Shown here: positions 28,491 through 42,749 of the stretch, in pieces
Position numbering within the stretch: the first letter of the stretch is position 1
How the letters are laid out: each line of letters opens with the position of its first letter
DNA from: Anseranas semipalmata
Lineage: Eukaryota > Chordata > Aves > Anseriformes > Anseranatidae
Reading direction: 5' to 3'
DNA: 64,000 nucleotides
NCBI GenBank assembly: GCA_013399115.1
Contig: VXAA01001421.1
Span: 717,898-781,897 of the forward strand
Notes under the pieces: generated by a model
The model's input: only the letters and a program-made list of their open reading frames with translations
What the model was told of the DNA's origin: nothing
Databases searched by the model: none
Program-made: the position numbers and the translations under genes

Positions 28491-31164
28491 AAATGTCATT
28501 TAGGAAAAAAATCATATTAGTTTAAATTACTAAGATGTGTTTCATTCATTAGTAGCAAGAAGTCCCAATCAATTTACATACCCTTACAGTATGTTGTGTG
28601 CAAATTAGGGTACTGCTCTTTGCCTAAAAAGATCAAAACCTGCTATTTGATTATAATCATCATGTAAGCTGTACAATGCAATCAGTTGTATATAAAACAT
28701 ATAATTATTTTTTCCCCGCATACTTTTCCCTGAAGTAAAAGCACTGCATTTTTAATGAAAATCAGTATTGTCACGTAGTTGCAGCTGCAGGTTGTCACCA
28801 GTATCCGAATACAACAGGGTCAATCAAATATTAACAAGTCCCTTATATAAAGTGCTCTAGAGAAAAGATTACCTTTGTGAGTTTATACACTTTCAAAAAG
28901 TTTTAGTATTCGGGTTGGTACATTTTACACAAAATGTGTAAAATATGTGCAACTATGACGTGCCAGGCCAGTTCTGGTCCGAGGGCTACATGGAATAACT
29001 GGATGGATATATCTCCTTTTTAAACCCTAAACAGGTCTAAGTGGAACCTGCTATGAGGCACTTAACTGAGCCAACAGGTTCCTTCACCAAGCCATGTGCA
29101 AGCCACAGCTCCAGCTGCATATACACAAGAACTTTTATGACATTTAGCAAATAAGCAAATCTGTAAGTGCTTTGTGAAAACACTATCTCCTCAAACCCTA
29201 TGCAATGCCCCTTTAAAAGATGATGAGACTTAATCAGGAAGAGCGATGAAAATTAACACGTCAAGCCTAAGCTGAGCCACATTTCTCGTATTCCCAGAAC
29301 GCATGTGGTGCAAGGAGGGGTGCTCCAAACATGGAAAAATATCAAAAGTGTTAGTATTTGAGTGCTTATACCAGAGACTGAGATAAATGAAATCACAGTT
29401 CTTTGTGGCTACAAAATCTTGTATCATCCATAATAGGGAAAAATTACACTTAAATATCTGATGTCAGATGTCAGTGTCTATTTTCAAACTGACTTTTTTT
29501 TTTCTTCTTTTTTTCACTATGCTTTTCAGAGAATGATACAAGATGCCTACCTAATGGCTTTCTATTATTCTATTCCAGACTCTCAAAATCCCCTGGTAAC
29601 CTGATCTTACCATAAAAGAGCCTGCTATAAACTTGAAGGCTACCTTAAATTAAAGGTGAAACTATTAAAAATAATTCTGCAGCCCACTGGACTGTGACGA
29701 ATTTGTTTCTGGCCTTACTGAACATAAAAATGCTATAAAAAACAGGACTAAAAACCCCATTGGGGTTTCTTACATTATAAAAATTTAAGTTGTTCATTAA
29801 AAATCATCCTAAAATGACTTACTACAATCGTTGTTTTAGATGTTACCTTTGAGAGAATACTGAACAGAGAAAAAATTGAACAACAACAGTAAGAACTTGG
29901 AAAGTTAAATAACCATTAAATTACGTTATACTTTTAGATTTTAAAGATTACTTCCACTTTGGATAGAGTATTTTTCATGCAGCCTTAAGTTTTACATTTC
30001 AAAATGAAAAACATGTAGCAAACTGTCTTATATTTTTTGCCAACATACATTTTTTAAGACTTATGCTGCACTGAAAAGAAGAAAGTAGAACATCTAAACA
30101 TGACTCAGCTCTAAAGAAGGGGTGGAGAACAAAGTCAACTTCTCACCACTGTTTACAATTAGGCTTGGTGATGAGGGGAAGCCAGTGCAGTTCAGCTTAG
30201 GATATATTATTATGACAAAAGGGCAGTAAAAGAGGAGAGAATTTTTAGCATTATCCAACTCCAATGGTTTTAAGTCCATCTCTAGCTCCTCATGCTGTCT
30301 GGTGATTTGTGTTTCACCTTAGTCTGCAGAGATTTCAGAAGTATTATCTGTCATCATGATTTTGGAGAAAAAGGCAAACAGCAGGTTTATGAAAAAAAAT
30401 AGAAATTTAAACAGCTTGGCCAATATCTGTTGAAGTTCACAACAGAGATAGAAACTGAGCATGAAGCCAACTGACATCCAAACCAATCTGCAAAAATCAT
30501 GAATTCATACTCAAAGAAAAATGTTCCATTTCAGACACTGATTTTTCTTTTTGAAAGGAAAAAAACAAAGTGGCTTTCTTCCAGGATACAGAACTGCGAT
30601 AAAGTCAGTGCTAGATTATTTTTTCAAAATTTCATGTGATGAAATACAGCATTAGCATATTTAGAATTATGGACAAGTTTTGTTATGATTAGTAAAATTA
30701 GTCATCTAAATTCTCTCTAATCACTTTTAAGCTCTTCATTATTTTCAGAAATCTCAAAGGCATAAGAAAGCTGCATATGGAATGAGTCCTCCATACTGTT
30801 GAGTCCTCAGCCCAGCTATTAACAATCACACTGTTCAGAACTGGCCAAAACACAAGCAGCGCCTTATTCAGCAAATAGCTTGGGAATGCAGGAAAGATTT
30901 GCAACATTTGGAACATGATTATTATACAACACAAACAATAAAGTAAATAAATCAAGATTAATCTTTAAAACAAACATATCCATCTAGTTGCATATTATAG
31001 AAAACAGGTATTATGCAGGATATAAAAAACAAGTCAGACATGACAAAGCTACCTAGTCCGAATATATTATCTTACAGCCCTTACAGCTCTACCAACTATC
31101 ATTGCATCTATGATGCTTAAATTCATCTTTTTTTCAAATTTTGGTAGATAGATCATCTCAAAGT

Positions 31165-31192
31165 GACAAAAAAATAAATAAATAAATAAAAA
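31165..31192. repeat. (AAAT)n short microsatellite
   Basis: AAATAAATAAATAAATAAAAA, in intron. Confidence 0.85.
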
Positions 31193-32256
31193 GGGTGAAT
31201 AAGGAAGTTTACAGTGCTGATGCTCAAAATGACAAGGTAAATTACACTGACCATCTTCCTGCTGAAAGCCCTCACAAAATGCTTTTAGCCTAGTGATTTG
31301 CTTATTTCTTAAGAGTGCCTATCCAGATCTGTTTTCCAAGAAACACTGGCTTTAACAAGTGCATAAAAGAAACGCAGAATACTACATCACACTGTCACTA
31401 CAAAGAAAAAAATGTTTATAATGCAGACTAGTAAAATGGGACATCAACATGTCAAACTACAACCAAATGGATTTGAAAACCAGATCAAATATTTAACTTT
31501 TTCATCAAACTGCAGCTGCACCTCAGTCAGAAGAGGTGCAGAACCACCAAGATACCCCTGCACTCCTGCAGAATTGCCACTGTCCTTCACTGAGCTTTTT
31601 CAATTCATGCAGTTTCCTCCAATCTCCACTCATCCTTAACAACTGCATATCTCTACACATAGCTTCAGTCATTAAATTAAAATACAAACCAAAACATGTG
31701 TTAGACTCTTTTGAAGGGAGGGAGGACAGGAAAGGTGGAAGAATAATTATAACTATTCTCGTGGTCATTCTCTGCCTGGCTGGCTAACTAAACTGTCTGT
31801 GCACTTCTAAATACTCAGAAACATTTTCAAGATTAGAAAAGTAGTTCCATTGCTGTTTGAGGTCGCAGTCTTCACACCTTAAGTCTTTTCCAGGCAATTA
31901 ACTTTTTACACTCTGGAATACAATTATACTGGAGATTAACTATCACTATTCACAAGTACGTGCGCAAAGCATGTACAGACTTTAAAAATCAGGATTCACT
32001 TTAACAGTATAAAATGACCATAAAAGAAAAAAAGTAATGATATCAGTCAGATTTACATACTCGAGTCATGAGGAGCATGAAATATCCACATTATTAGCAA
32101 CAGTGTTTAATAATAAGCATTAACTCTCAAACACTTAGTAGGTCACTTGCTTCAGAAACCAGTGAATGAAGAGATTGGAACAAATCCACTGTGCTAATTA
32201 AGCAAAACAACCAAGGCACAAGGCTTTTCCTGAGGATTGATGAGCAGCCCAAGGAA

Positions 32257-32291
32257 GGGGAAGGGCAAGGGAAGGGCAAGGGAAGGGCAAG
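32257..32291 (+). repeat. G-rich minisatellite, 11-bp unit AAGGGCAAGGG
   Basis: About three units of AAGGGCAAGGG following GGGG. Six runs of three or more G are separated by 2-3 bases on the plus strand, which fits the classic intramolecular G-quadruplex pattern. In the DOCK2 pre-mRNA (minus strand) it is the C-rich complement, while on the plus strand it lies about 4 kb upstream of the INSYN2B coding start. Confidence 0.9.
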
Positions 32292-35200
32292 GAAGAGGAA
32301 AAGGCTGGATAGCTGGATGCAAGGTCATGGAACCTTGGCAGACACTCAGCTCAAGTAAATTTCTCCTACCAAAACTGTTACTATTATTACAACAGATAAA
32401 TTTAAGACTGACATATGTTTTGTTATGAGTGACATAAGTTAAATTAATACATTAAAGGAATTTCTATAAAATAGATCATTATAATTCTTCATACTCCAGT
32501 CAATGCAAAATGATGAGCAAAGCAAGACCCATAAATTTTTGTACCAGAAAACTACGAGGAATTATATGCTGGGTTTGGGACAATGTTATTTAAACATGGT
32601 AATTGGCAATGTTACATTGATTTAGAAGACAAAGACACCTATAACTTATTGAAGTTCACAAGTTTGGGTTTTAAACCCAAATATTTGATCATTGCTATCT
32701 ATATATATTTTTATTTCAGCTTGATTTAATACAAATAACAGCATTGAAACTCTCATTACAGCAATTCATATGAACACCAGATCAGTGGATGCAAAAAAAA
32801 ACATACAGAATTAAATTTGCAATTTGCAGATTAAGAAAGCAATAATCCAGCTCACGTGCCATGCCTTCTATAGCCAAAGTAGAGAGCTTTTCTAAAAATC
32901 TTAAAGGCTTTCTACTTGTATTTAAAGCATGAAGGATGAGATTTCTATGGCTCCTGTCTGAATTTAATTGGGCAAGTATAACTTTAAAGTAGTCCTTCTG
33001 CCTGGAGCATAGCAGCTGTGATGGGAAATGGGGAATGCTACTGCAATATTTGGATAAATTCTCAAACAAAATTGTAAAAAGCCTCCAGTAATTAGTGGAC
33101 CGTATAAGAATTCAGAACTTGGCACTGGAACTTTATTTGCAAAAACTACTTAACTTGTTTATTGTGTGCACTTGCTTACAGTGAACAAGCAGTACAGTGA
33201 TTTAAGCTACTTGATGTTAGTATATCGTGAAAGTATAATTAATGTATTTGTTTCCTCTTATCTTATGCAACATTTGTCTCTGCATTGAAGTCATCTGATA
33301 TTCTCATTTTCTTCTAAAGCTTAATAATAGAATATCATATTATTACTTTGGTTACATTATGTTGCCTGAAAGTTATGAGGCTACGTAAGTTTGCTATATC
33401 CTGTAATAAAATATCTTTCCTACTACACCCATCTCATCAATTCCTCTAAATTAAATACATTAAAGTTTGTGCAATGCTTAAAAAAAAAAAAAAAAGGTAC
33501 ATTAAGATAATAAAAGCAATAATAGTAATTAAACCTTCAGTTGAACACTAACTTAAGTTAAGATCATGCTGGGAATTTAGCCCCGATTGTAAGAATCTCT
33601 ACAATCATAAAAGCAACTCTTATTGGATTATTTCAAATCCTACGTATATTTCCCATAGTTTGCACAAATTTCTCCTCTTAACCCTGTTCTATTCCAGCAG
33701 CTAGTTTTAGATTTCGCAGTCCAGCACTATTTGTTGCATATTCTGAATGTGGGCCCAAACTACTTTGGAGTGAGTTAGGTAGGAGAAATCACATTTGAAA
33801 GTCTATAACACACATTATTTGGCTGGGAAACAGCAACTACATCTGGAGTGAAAAAGTCCTGGCTAAAACACATGCAAGTTAAATGTACATAATTTGAACA
33901 AAACTGTATATGGTATATACTCACCTATATGTTCTAACTCAGAAAGTCATCACGAGTCTACATTTGTAACAAGGGTTGCCAACAAAATTCTAACAAAGTA
34001 ACTTAAATTTTAAGATGAGAATATTAAAGTAACAAGATTATTCTTCGCCTATATGGTTCCTAATTATATGTGAAGCTATTTTTTGTTTTTAAACTATCAG
34101 TGCCTTAATATTTTCTTACTTCAGCTCTAATAAATCATATGTTAATTAGCAATGCATTGTTACATGCCTTTCCCATACCATGTTGTGCCACATATCAGTC
34201 AGCTGCTCATGGGTTCATATTCCTAGAAGAAGTAAACAGTACTGTGCAACCCTTCAGTTAGTGAAACATGTCATTGATCAGCCTGGTACAGGGTGGCTGC
34301 CTAGGTTAAAGGAATCAACTATGTTACACTTGAGCACAAACTTATGAAAAACTGCAGGAGATTTGGCCATAATCTGCATTTGGAGCAACAATTCAGTAGG
34401 ACTTCAAGTTTCACTAATAATACTGTTTTTATGTAATAAATACATTGAACTTGAAAGTAGTAAGTGCTCACTACACCTTAACCTATGAATAATGTGTCTT
34501 TGTGGCACACTAAGCCTCATAATTGAAATGGCAGCTGTGACAGTTGGGTCAAAGCTTTATTTTGTGCGCACAGAAAAGATTGGTGGTTATACTACAACTG
34601 AAGAAGACTAAAATATTTGCAAGTAAACTTTTGATAACAGTTGGCTCATAATAAAATGTTCTACTTGACTTCTGTGCTTCCTAATTCTATTTTGTATACA
34701 ATACATGGTCATTATGACTATCTAATTGATCTTATTGTTTCTCAGAAGCAGAAGTCTTAATGGTCACTCAAAATGTTTAATGTTTGCTTTACAAGCTCTG
34801 GACCAGAAGTGACAAACCACAGTTTTAGAGTCCTGTTTCTTGCATGCAAATTGAGTAAAATGCTTTATATGCCTGTGCAGCCAATTTGAGTCCTGATCAC
34901 CAAGTATTTGACACTGTGCGAGAAAGATTTCATGTCCCCACAGAAGGTTCCCTTTGTATTAATCACATTTTAAAAGATCAGAGGTTTATTTTTATTATTT
35001 CCCATAATCAAGAATTGTGCTTAAATCTGAACATACGAAATGGGCAACTAAAAAAAAAAAATTAGAAATTCTGAGTTTGAATCTTAACTTGACCCAAATT
35101 AAGCACTCATTTTTATTTTGCAGTTTTTGTATATTTCATCCATAACAAGACTTAATTTCACATCTGAAACAAGACCTAAGTCTTAAGATCCATATTTGGC

Positions 35201-36097
35201 CCCAAATTCAAACCTGCATATGAGTACTGATCACAACAAAGAAAGAAATTACTACTCTGAATGTTTTGTATCCATTTTTCGTTGTTTTATAACACTTCAT
35301 ATGAGGAACACTTTAGGTGCTCTGAAATTTATACAACAAAAAGTCAGTTTCTATACAAGTACCTTACTGCCAAAGTTACAAAACCACAGGAGATTAAGAG
35401 TTTTTAGAGATAGTAGAAGAAAATTACAACATTTGGTAGTTCGTTCATCTACAACTGTTGTCTTTTCACTTTCAGGAAACATTTCGTGTAACCATCTGCA
35501 TTTGCTGGTTATTCACACTGGACCACTCTTCTGATGTCAAAGTATTTACAGAACTTGCTCAATGACACAGTTGGCCTCATACTTGCATGAACTGAACAAC
35601 TACACATGATAACATCTCTCAGTGAACCCTGCTGGATGTTGTTTTTGCCTGGTCAGAAGTGTTTACATTTTACTTAACTATTTGGGAAGATTAGTTTAAT
35701 CTGCAACATTAAAAACACAGCTGAAGAAAAACTCTTTCTAAACAAAGCAATTCAGTTTGGTATTAATGGATATAATTCCATCAGTAAGACTATGCATCAG
35801 AAATGAAAGTTTTCCTAAAAGTTATAAAGCCTGTTGTTTAGATAATATGCATATAAGACATAAGTGACTGATCCGTCATAAAAATCTGCATCACTAATGG
35901 AGAGCTGACTGCCAAATGAGAGCCATCAGGAAAGCCATAGACTCGACTTTACCTTTAAATTAGTTAACTATAAGCATAACACTCTGCTGCAATTTTGTAA
36001 TTTGAAGAATCATGGTTGCTTCACAACACAAGCATTTTTTTATTCTCCATCTACAAGAAATCCTTCCTTAAATTTGATATTTAATATCTTTTTCTAG

Positions 36098-36258
36098 TGT
36101 TTGGTTTGATCAGAGATTAAACTTGAAAGAGTATCCCTAAGGAGAACATGTCAGCTGAATGTATACATAATAGCAACAAGAAGAATGAAAGGCTTAACTT
36201 CTTCATTAGTAAGGTATTCATTTCCATCTAAGGCACACAATCATAAGACAGAGCTCAA
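36098..36258 (+). promoter_or_regulatory. INSYN2B: probable INSYN2B 5' UTR portion of first coding exon, with upstream ORF
   Basis: A strong acceptor-like sequence (ATCTTTTTCTAG|TG) ends at 36097 and would place the start of this exon at 36098; a second AG is at 36112-36113. An upstream ORF of 27 codons starts at the ATG at 36148 (A at -3) and stops at TAA 36229-36231, 27 bases before the proposed start. An in-frame TAA at 36244-36246 shows the main frame cannot begin further upstream. The exon boundary is inferred. Confidence 0.45.
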
Positions 36259-37646
36259 ATGACTAATGAAATGGGTCGCAAAGAAACACATTACTTGCAG
36301 ACTTTAAACTGTGATTCTGTGGCCCAGCAAAACATGAAAATGCGCCCAGTGCTACTGAAGAGGAACAGTCTGGATTCAGCTGATTTTATGAGACAGCCAC
36401 ACCACCGCAGAAGCAAATCTCAGCAAGTTCGTTTCAAGGATGATGGTATGAATACAAAGACAGCAGGGGTCGCTGAACTGGATTCTAATCCTGCCCAAGA
36501 TATTGCATTAATGACCAGAAATACAGAAATATCTAGGCATCACCATTTTTTGCTACAATCTCCATCTTTTCCAAAGGCTCAGAAGGGGCTTCGGAATATT
36601 GCCATACAAACATCGCCTAGCCTCAGGAAACACCTCCCTGTTTTTAGAAGAAAAAAGCTGGCAGTAAGCAAATCATTAACAGAAATGCCAACTGAGCCTG
36701 CAAATTGCATCCAAGTAAACGGCAATCTTTCTGAACAAGACATCATGTCTTCAGACCTCTGTTATTTAAGAATGAGTGATTTAGAAGATGGATTTAGGAA
36801 CAGTAAGGTGGACAGCCAGTTAAGTCAAAGCCCATCAGAAGCACAAAGAAATGGACCTATCCATTCAGATGATTTCTCAGTAACGGAAAAGACAACTGTT
36901 TCTACACAGGTGCCTGAATACATTCATGTGAATTTTCCACAAAACAGCAATACTTCCATGGATGCACCAGACGCAACTGTGAATTTAAGTAATTTATTGC
37001 ATTCTTCTACTATCATAAATAATAATGAAAACAATGAAAACAGCATGCTGTCATCTAATTCTGAAAAAATATACCCTTGCCTAAGCAATTGCGCTAACTA
37101 CAGTGAATGTAATCCTCATTCTGACTTTTGTGAAGCAGATAAAAGTGATTCTGAGTTGCTTGTAGTCAGCACAGATGCAAGCAGTAAGGAAACTACTCCA
37201 TTATCACTTCCATCAAATCACAGTGTAACTCCCTGTTTCCTCAGAGACTGCCAAGAGGCAGGAGAGCACAAAGGAGATTCCAGCTGTGTGACACTAACAA
37301 ATGATGATCACACGATAATGTCATTGACCAGCAGTAATGCATCAAAATCTATTTCTTCATGTAATACTGAAATTGAGAAAAATTCTACCCCGTCTGATGT
37401 TTCCCAGTGTAACAGCTGTTTAGAAGGATTTCACATAAAGTCTTATATGCCAAGGAATGAAATAAAACCACAAGCCAACAAAGAGATTACTGAAATAAAT
37501 CAAATTCATTTGGCACATGGTGAACTATGTGCCCTACAAGGCAGGCTACAGTCTGTAGAGGAATCCTTGCTGTCGAACCAGGAGAAGATTAAAGTCCTTT
37601 TGAATGTAATTCAAGACCTTGAAAAATCCAGAGCCCTCAGTGAAGG
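36259..37646 (+). CDS. INSYN2B: INSYN2B (FAM196B) coding exon 1, inhibitory synaptic factor family
   Basis: Large exon encoding residues 1-462 plus two bases of codon 463. Hallmarks of the family are RPVLLKRNSL (residues 29-38), the basic HHRRSKSQQVRFKDD block (48-62), RNIAIQTSPSLRKH (112-125), a long Ser/Thr/Asn-rich probably disordered middle, and a helical heptad-like stretch at about 418-460 (LQGRLQSVEESLL, IKVLLNVIQDLEKS). The paralogue INSYN2A binds gephyrin and acts at inhibitory postsynapses; INSYN2B is inferred to act similarly. The first ATG after an in-frame stop is 36259. ATG 36271 (Met5) has a better Kozak context (GAAATGG). The human start Met, from memory, aligns to Val21 (GTG) here. 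The donor is GAAGG|GTATGG. The family match is clear, and nesting in DOCK2 favours INSYN2B over INSYN2A, which is nested in DOCK1. Confidence 0.95.
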
Positions 37647-38875
37647 GTATGGTACATTTTAATATCTGTAATTCATCAAAAATCTGAAGTAGATTTTATC
37701 ACTTTTTAAACCTTTTCTACTGAAAAATCTTTCCCTGAAATATTCAAAGATGAGTTTACAAAAATGATCTCACTCACTTTTTCAGATATTTGGGCCTCTA
37801 CAAGCGAGTCTCATTACAGCTTGGCTTTAATTAACACTGCCTTTACTGAACCCAGTGTGAGGCACAGGTTATTAACTCTCTTTGTTATTTAGATTTATGG
37901 TGTCAGATACAATGCCACTAACACATGAGAGCTGGCAGCTTCCATCTAGCTAAAATCTCTATGCAATTGAACAAAACCCAGCAGTCTAATGTACTAATGT
38001 AATATAACAAATCTATGGCAAGCCAGCTTTCTGTATCAAGGTCAGATACACATTTAGTGCCAAAACAGTCCTATTGCTGAAATAGTTCATATCAGCAAAA
38101 ACATGTTTCTGTTCAACAAATTAGCCCTGCCTTCATGAGCAAGCAAACAGATCTGCAGACTTTTGTTGTTGGGGACTACATTGTCGGTTACACTTCATGA
38201 TACCACAGACAACCTAGCTGCTTAAGGGGAATGCCTTTACAATAGGAAAAGGCATGATGCCAGGTTAATTTCAAGACCTTCAGCGTTCCAGGAAAATTTT
38301 GCAGGAGGTGGAGATTGGTACTTAAAAGGGGTTAAAACTATGAACATACAGCATATAAAGATTGTAAGCAAGGAATCTGAGACACTAGAATGAGCGCTTT
38401 CTGCACTGTCATTAAGAATGCATGATCTGTATTTATTTTTAGTAAATAGTTTCATGTCTATTAGCCAAAGCTGAATGATTATTTATGTAACTTATTTATG
38501 CACTATAAATAATAATCGTATTACCTGTGCAATTCACATCAAAAGACTGAAGAACTGAACACCTTTATATGACAAAGTAGAATTTTAGATATTTCTATGC
38601 TCAAAAAAGATAATGAAATATCCTAATAATGCTTTCCAAACCATTAACAGCAGTTTCAACTTATAATAAATGTGCGTAGGATACATTTTGAAGTTATCTT
38701 TTATGATAATGTAGTATTTCCATCAAACAATTTTAATCTTCAGAAAAAACAGCAAATAAATCTTTCAAAGAATCAAGAAATCAGGAATTCCTTTAAAAAT
38801 AAATAAAACAACTTGAAGTGTAGGTTATCACACATTTACATATTTTCAAACACAGCACAACTGGCTGAGTGTACT

Positions 38876-38935
38876 AGGTCTGGCTGGAATGGTGTTTACT
38901 TGCCCCACAGCAGCCCCTATACTGCACAAACTACA
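38876..38935 (+). mobile_element. degraded avian ERV LTR fragment
   Basis: A stretch reading AGGTCTGGCTGGAATGG, followed by TTGCCCCACAGCAGCCC, resembles the 5' part of the bird LTR family whose full copy sits at 53804-54380. The similarity is short and from memory, so the call is tentative. Confidence 0.35.
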
Positions 38936-39826
38936 ACATGTAGGCACCCAGACCTATGCACAATTGGCTTGTGCATAAAACTGGATCCTTCGTTTTATCA
39001 TCAGATCATGTGCATCAATACTATTTACTGACTAAAATTAAGGAATACACCTGATAATCTTCCAAGTTTCCACTAAGTCTGCAAACATGGTGAAAAGCCC
39101 CAACTGAGATTTCTGAGTAGGTTCAATCACACAGAATAGCACAGAACACGACAATGACTTGCTCATGTGACTCAAATCCAGGTCTTTACACATATTCCTA
39201 TATGGATAGAAAAGGTTTGCATGGTTGTGCAAAAACTTATCAGGATATAAATGACTGAAGTGATCATCATATATGTCAAAATTTTTCTACAACTTCTGAA
39301 GAAGAAAAGAATTACTTGCATTTTATCTTGAAGATTTCTTGCTTTCTGGAAATATTTTATCTGTAATCTGAAATTACATCTTTGCATTTCTAATGAATAA
39401 TTATCCAATTCACAGCCCAAACATGAATTTGCACTCATTTAAAAAAAATACGACCATAAATCAAGTTAGCATATTATTTACTCTGTACAGATTACCTCTT
39501 TAATCTGAAAATATTAAAAAGTAATGTCCATCCGTTTGCTAGCATGAAAATACTTCTGTTAGTTTCCACTGTGCCACTGTAAACTTTTATCCCCTGTAAG
39601 ATTTTTCCTATATAATCCAGTTCCAACTACCCTGTCTGTTATTCTTACTCATTTTTCTTTCTTAAAAGCCCACTCCATTTTCTTGCACCAAGTTTGTAAT
39701 AGACTAGACACAACAGACAGAATCCACATACAAACTGATAACAAAAATGCAAAAAACAATGAAGTATAAAAACTTTACTTTAGAAGATCCACAAAGTGGT
39801 GAAAAAAAAATCCAAGTAGGTATCAA

Positions 39827-39854
39827 GTTCAAGCAGTCTAGTTTAAGCAGTCTA
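39827..39854. repeat. 14-bp tandem duplication
   Basis: GTTCAAGCAGTCTA is followed directly by GTTTAAGCAGTCTA, with one mismatch. Confidence 0.9.
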
Positions 39855-40757
39855 GACCATTTTTTAATACAACTGCCACCCAAATATAGGTCTTCAGAGA
39901 ATTACAAAAGAAAATACCAATTCCATCCCACATTTATGTAGATATGTATGACAGAGTGGACAAGGTTCAATTAAGTTCGCATGTCTGACCATTAAAAAGA
40001 ACAACCTGCACTAAAGCACACTCAGATCATTCGGCAATATTTGCAGTCTGTTTCTGTACAGTTACCACATGGCTGAAAACAAAATTTCTGCTAAGTATCT
40101 TGAAGTTTCATGTTTAGATTCAATGATAAACTTCCGTCCATTTTGCTAGAATCATCTAGCAACTACAGCAGTAAAACTCAACATCGCAAGTGCTTCTGCA
40201 GGTAGCACAACCACCCATGCGAACATTCTCCCCTTTAATTACAAGAGGAACCAGAAAATGATCTTGGTACCACCTGATTTCCTTTAATTCAAATAAAATT
40301 TATTTAACATAAATGTTACTGCATCCTTCAGGTGTAAGGAACCACCAAACTCAGCCTGTTTCTAACACAAATCTCCCCATCAGAAAAATAATTCAACTCT
40401 AGTCACTGTTAAGTCACTTGTTTCCTGAATGCTCTCGGTTTGTTAACTATTAATGTTAAAAATCTGAGCTGTTTATACTCAAGTGAGAAAACATGAAAAG
40501 GGGAAAGACTGGAAAGCATGAGGGTAGAGATCAAATTAATTCACTAAAAGCATAGATATTCAAATACTTTAAAGTGTGTTTATAAGAAGCAGTAGTACGA
40601 TTAAGTGTGGGGTTTAGGTTTTATAAAGTGACCTTGAATTACATCATTTGGCACTGGAATTTTTAGTAAGGATAATTGAAGTGATGAACAGAATTATCTT
40701 TCTTCATGAGAGAATCACAGAAGCATGTTAGTATATTTACAAGCACACGTTACATGA

Positions 40758-41051
<294 letters not shown>

Positions 41052-41123
41052 TGAAGAAATACAGTACTTCTGAGAACTCAAATAGAAACTTCCACCAATG
41101 TTTCACAGTGTTACTATTACCCC

Positions 41124-41144
41124 CAAAGGTTTTGAAAACCTTTG
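41124..41144. repeat. perfect inverted repeat, 10-bp arms
   Basis: CAAAGGTTTT, one central G, then AAAACCTTTG. The arms are perfectly complementary. Confidence 0.9.
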
Positions 41145-42749
41145 AAGCAGGTCCTGATGATGAAATTCCCTGTGTATGTTACATTTTTCAAGCTGAAATT
41201 TCTGTAATAGATTTGGATTTTGGAACAGATAAACACTCATTTCTACAAACACCAGTAAGCTACAGTTCATGTTTATGTGCAAAACACAACAATAACCACT
41301 CCCCACACTTCACACTTCAGCAAATGTTTATTTGTTATTATTTCGAGAGTGCAATTTGAGTCTAAGTTACTCCAAATTTAAACTGCAGTTTATGTTCAAC
41401 TCCTATGACCAACAAACTTGGTAGTACTGTGTTCTGGGAGCTGTACCTGTTCCAAATGTTATGTCTGTACAAACACAAGTCTTCAGTTGGCTAGGAGTTA
41501 CCAAAAAGCTGGAAGGTACAAAGCCCTCATTATTCAGCACAAAGAGCTTGACCACTCAGCAAGGGATTTTCTAGGACCTAAACCAAATTTTAAATGCACT
41601 ATCCAGTCTATGTAGCCTCAATCAAGAGGCTGAAAATGAATATTAAGTTATTTGATTCCATAAGATCCACTGGGCTCTTCACCGAATATTGCACAAATGC
41701 GGCATAATCACATCGGGAGCTCACACTTCACCATTTTAGACTCTTTCCAGTACTGCCATACTCTGCAGACTTAAGAGAATGAAGCAGAAGATGGGTGCAT
41801 ACTCAAAATTTATCATATTATATATTAGGCCTCATTTGGAGAAGTAGAAAGTATTCAAGCCAAATTTAGTGGAAAAAAAAAAATACAATACTGCTATTTT
41901 AAAACCTGTCTTTTGGCATTACTTTTTATTGTGTAAGGGGCATCTTAAAGGACTTTGCAGCTGATCAGCTAATGAAAGAATGGCTGATTACCAAAATCAC
42001 ATGCTCATTTTCCTGCCTTTCTTCCTCCCTCACAATAGAAAAAAATTCTTTGCTATATCACGTTAACGAACAAACTTGATTTGAAAGATCTCTTGGAATT
42101 TTTTTTTATCTCTTCAAAGATATTAACATGTTCTAGAGACTTTACATACTTACAACTTTACATTTAGAAAAAAAAAAGGTAGGAGCCTTTCTCTTTTAGG
42201 TTGAAAATATTTTCTTTATTTCAAAGAGTATGGCCATTAAACTATTAGCTTTGCCATCTTGTAAACACTATGCCTTTAATTTAATTTTATTTTTTTTTAT
42301 GGATATAAGCAATAGACTATATCCAGATGAACGTGCTTTTCATAACACGTTTTCTACATAAGCCAAATTTATTAAATAGCTTTGTGTGCTTGTTCTGTAA
42401 AGTCAGGGTTGGACACAGCGTTGGAAATTATTGCCCAACATATAACTCAATCAATTACTGATGTCCCAAACCTCTGTTAATGAATTTAATATTTATTCTT
42501 CTCAAAGTACATGACATATCACAAATTAAACAGCACAACTCCTCTGAGATAAAAATTGCTAGTCTTCTCCACAGTACACTAATTACTCCAAGAAGTTACA
42601 TGAATTATCCAGTACCAAGGACTCAGTCCGTGTAAAAAGGGAGACCCGGAACAATAAAGATTTCCTTTATTTGGTCATTGCTTCTGAACAACCTCTGAGC
42701 CCATAGAAGACACCTTTTTATTGGACTCTACAGGAACAGAAGCCACTCT

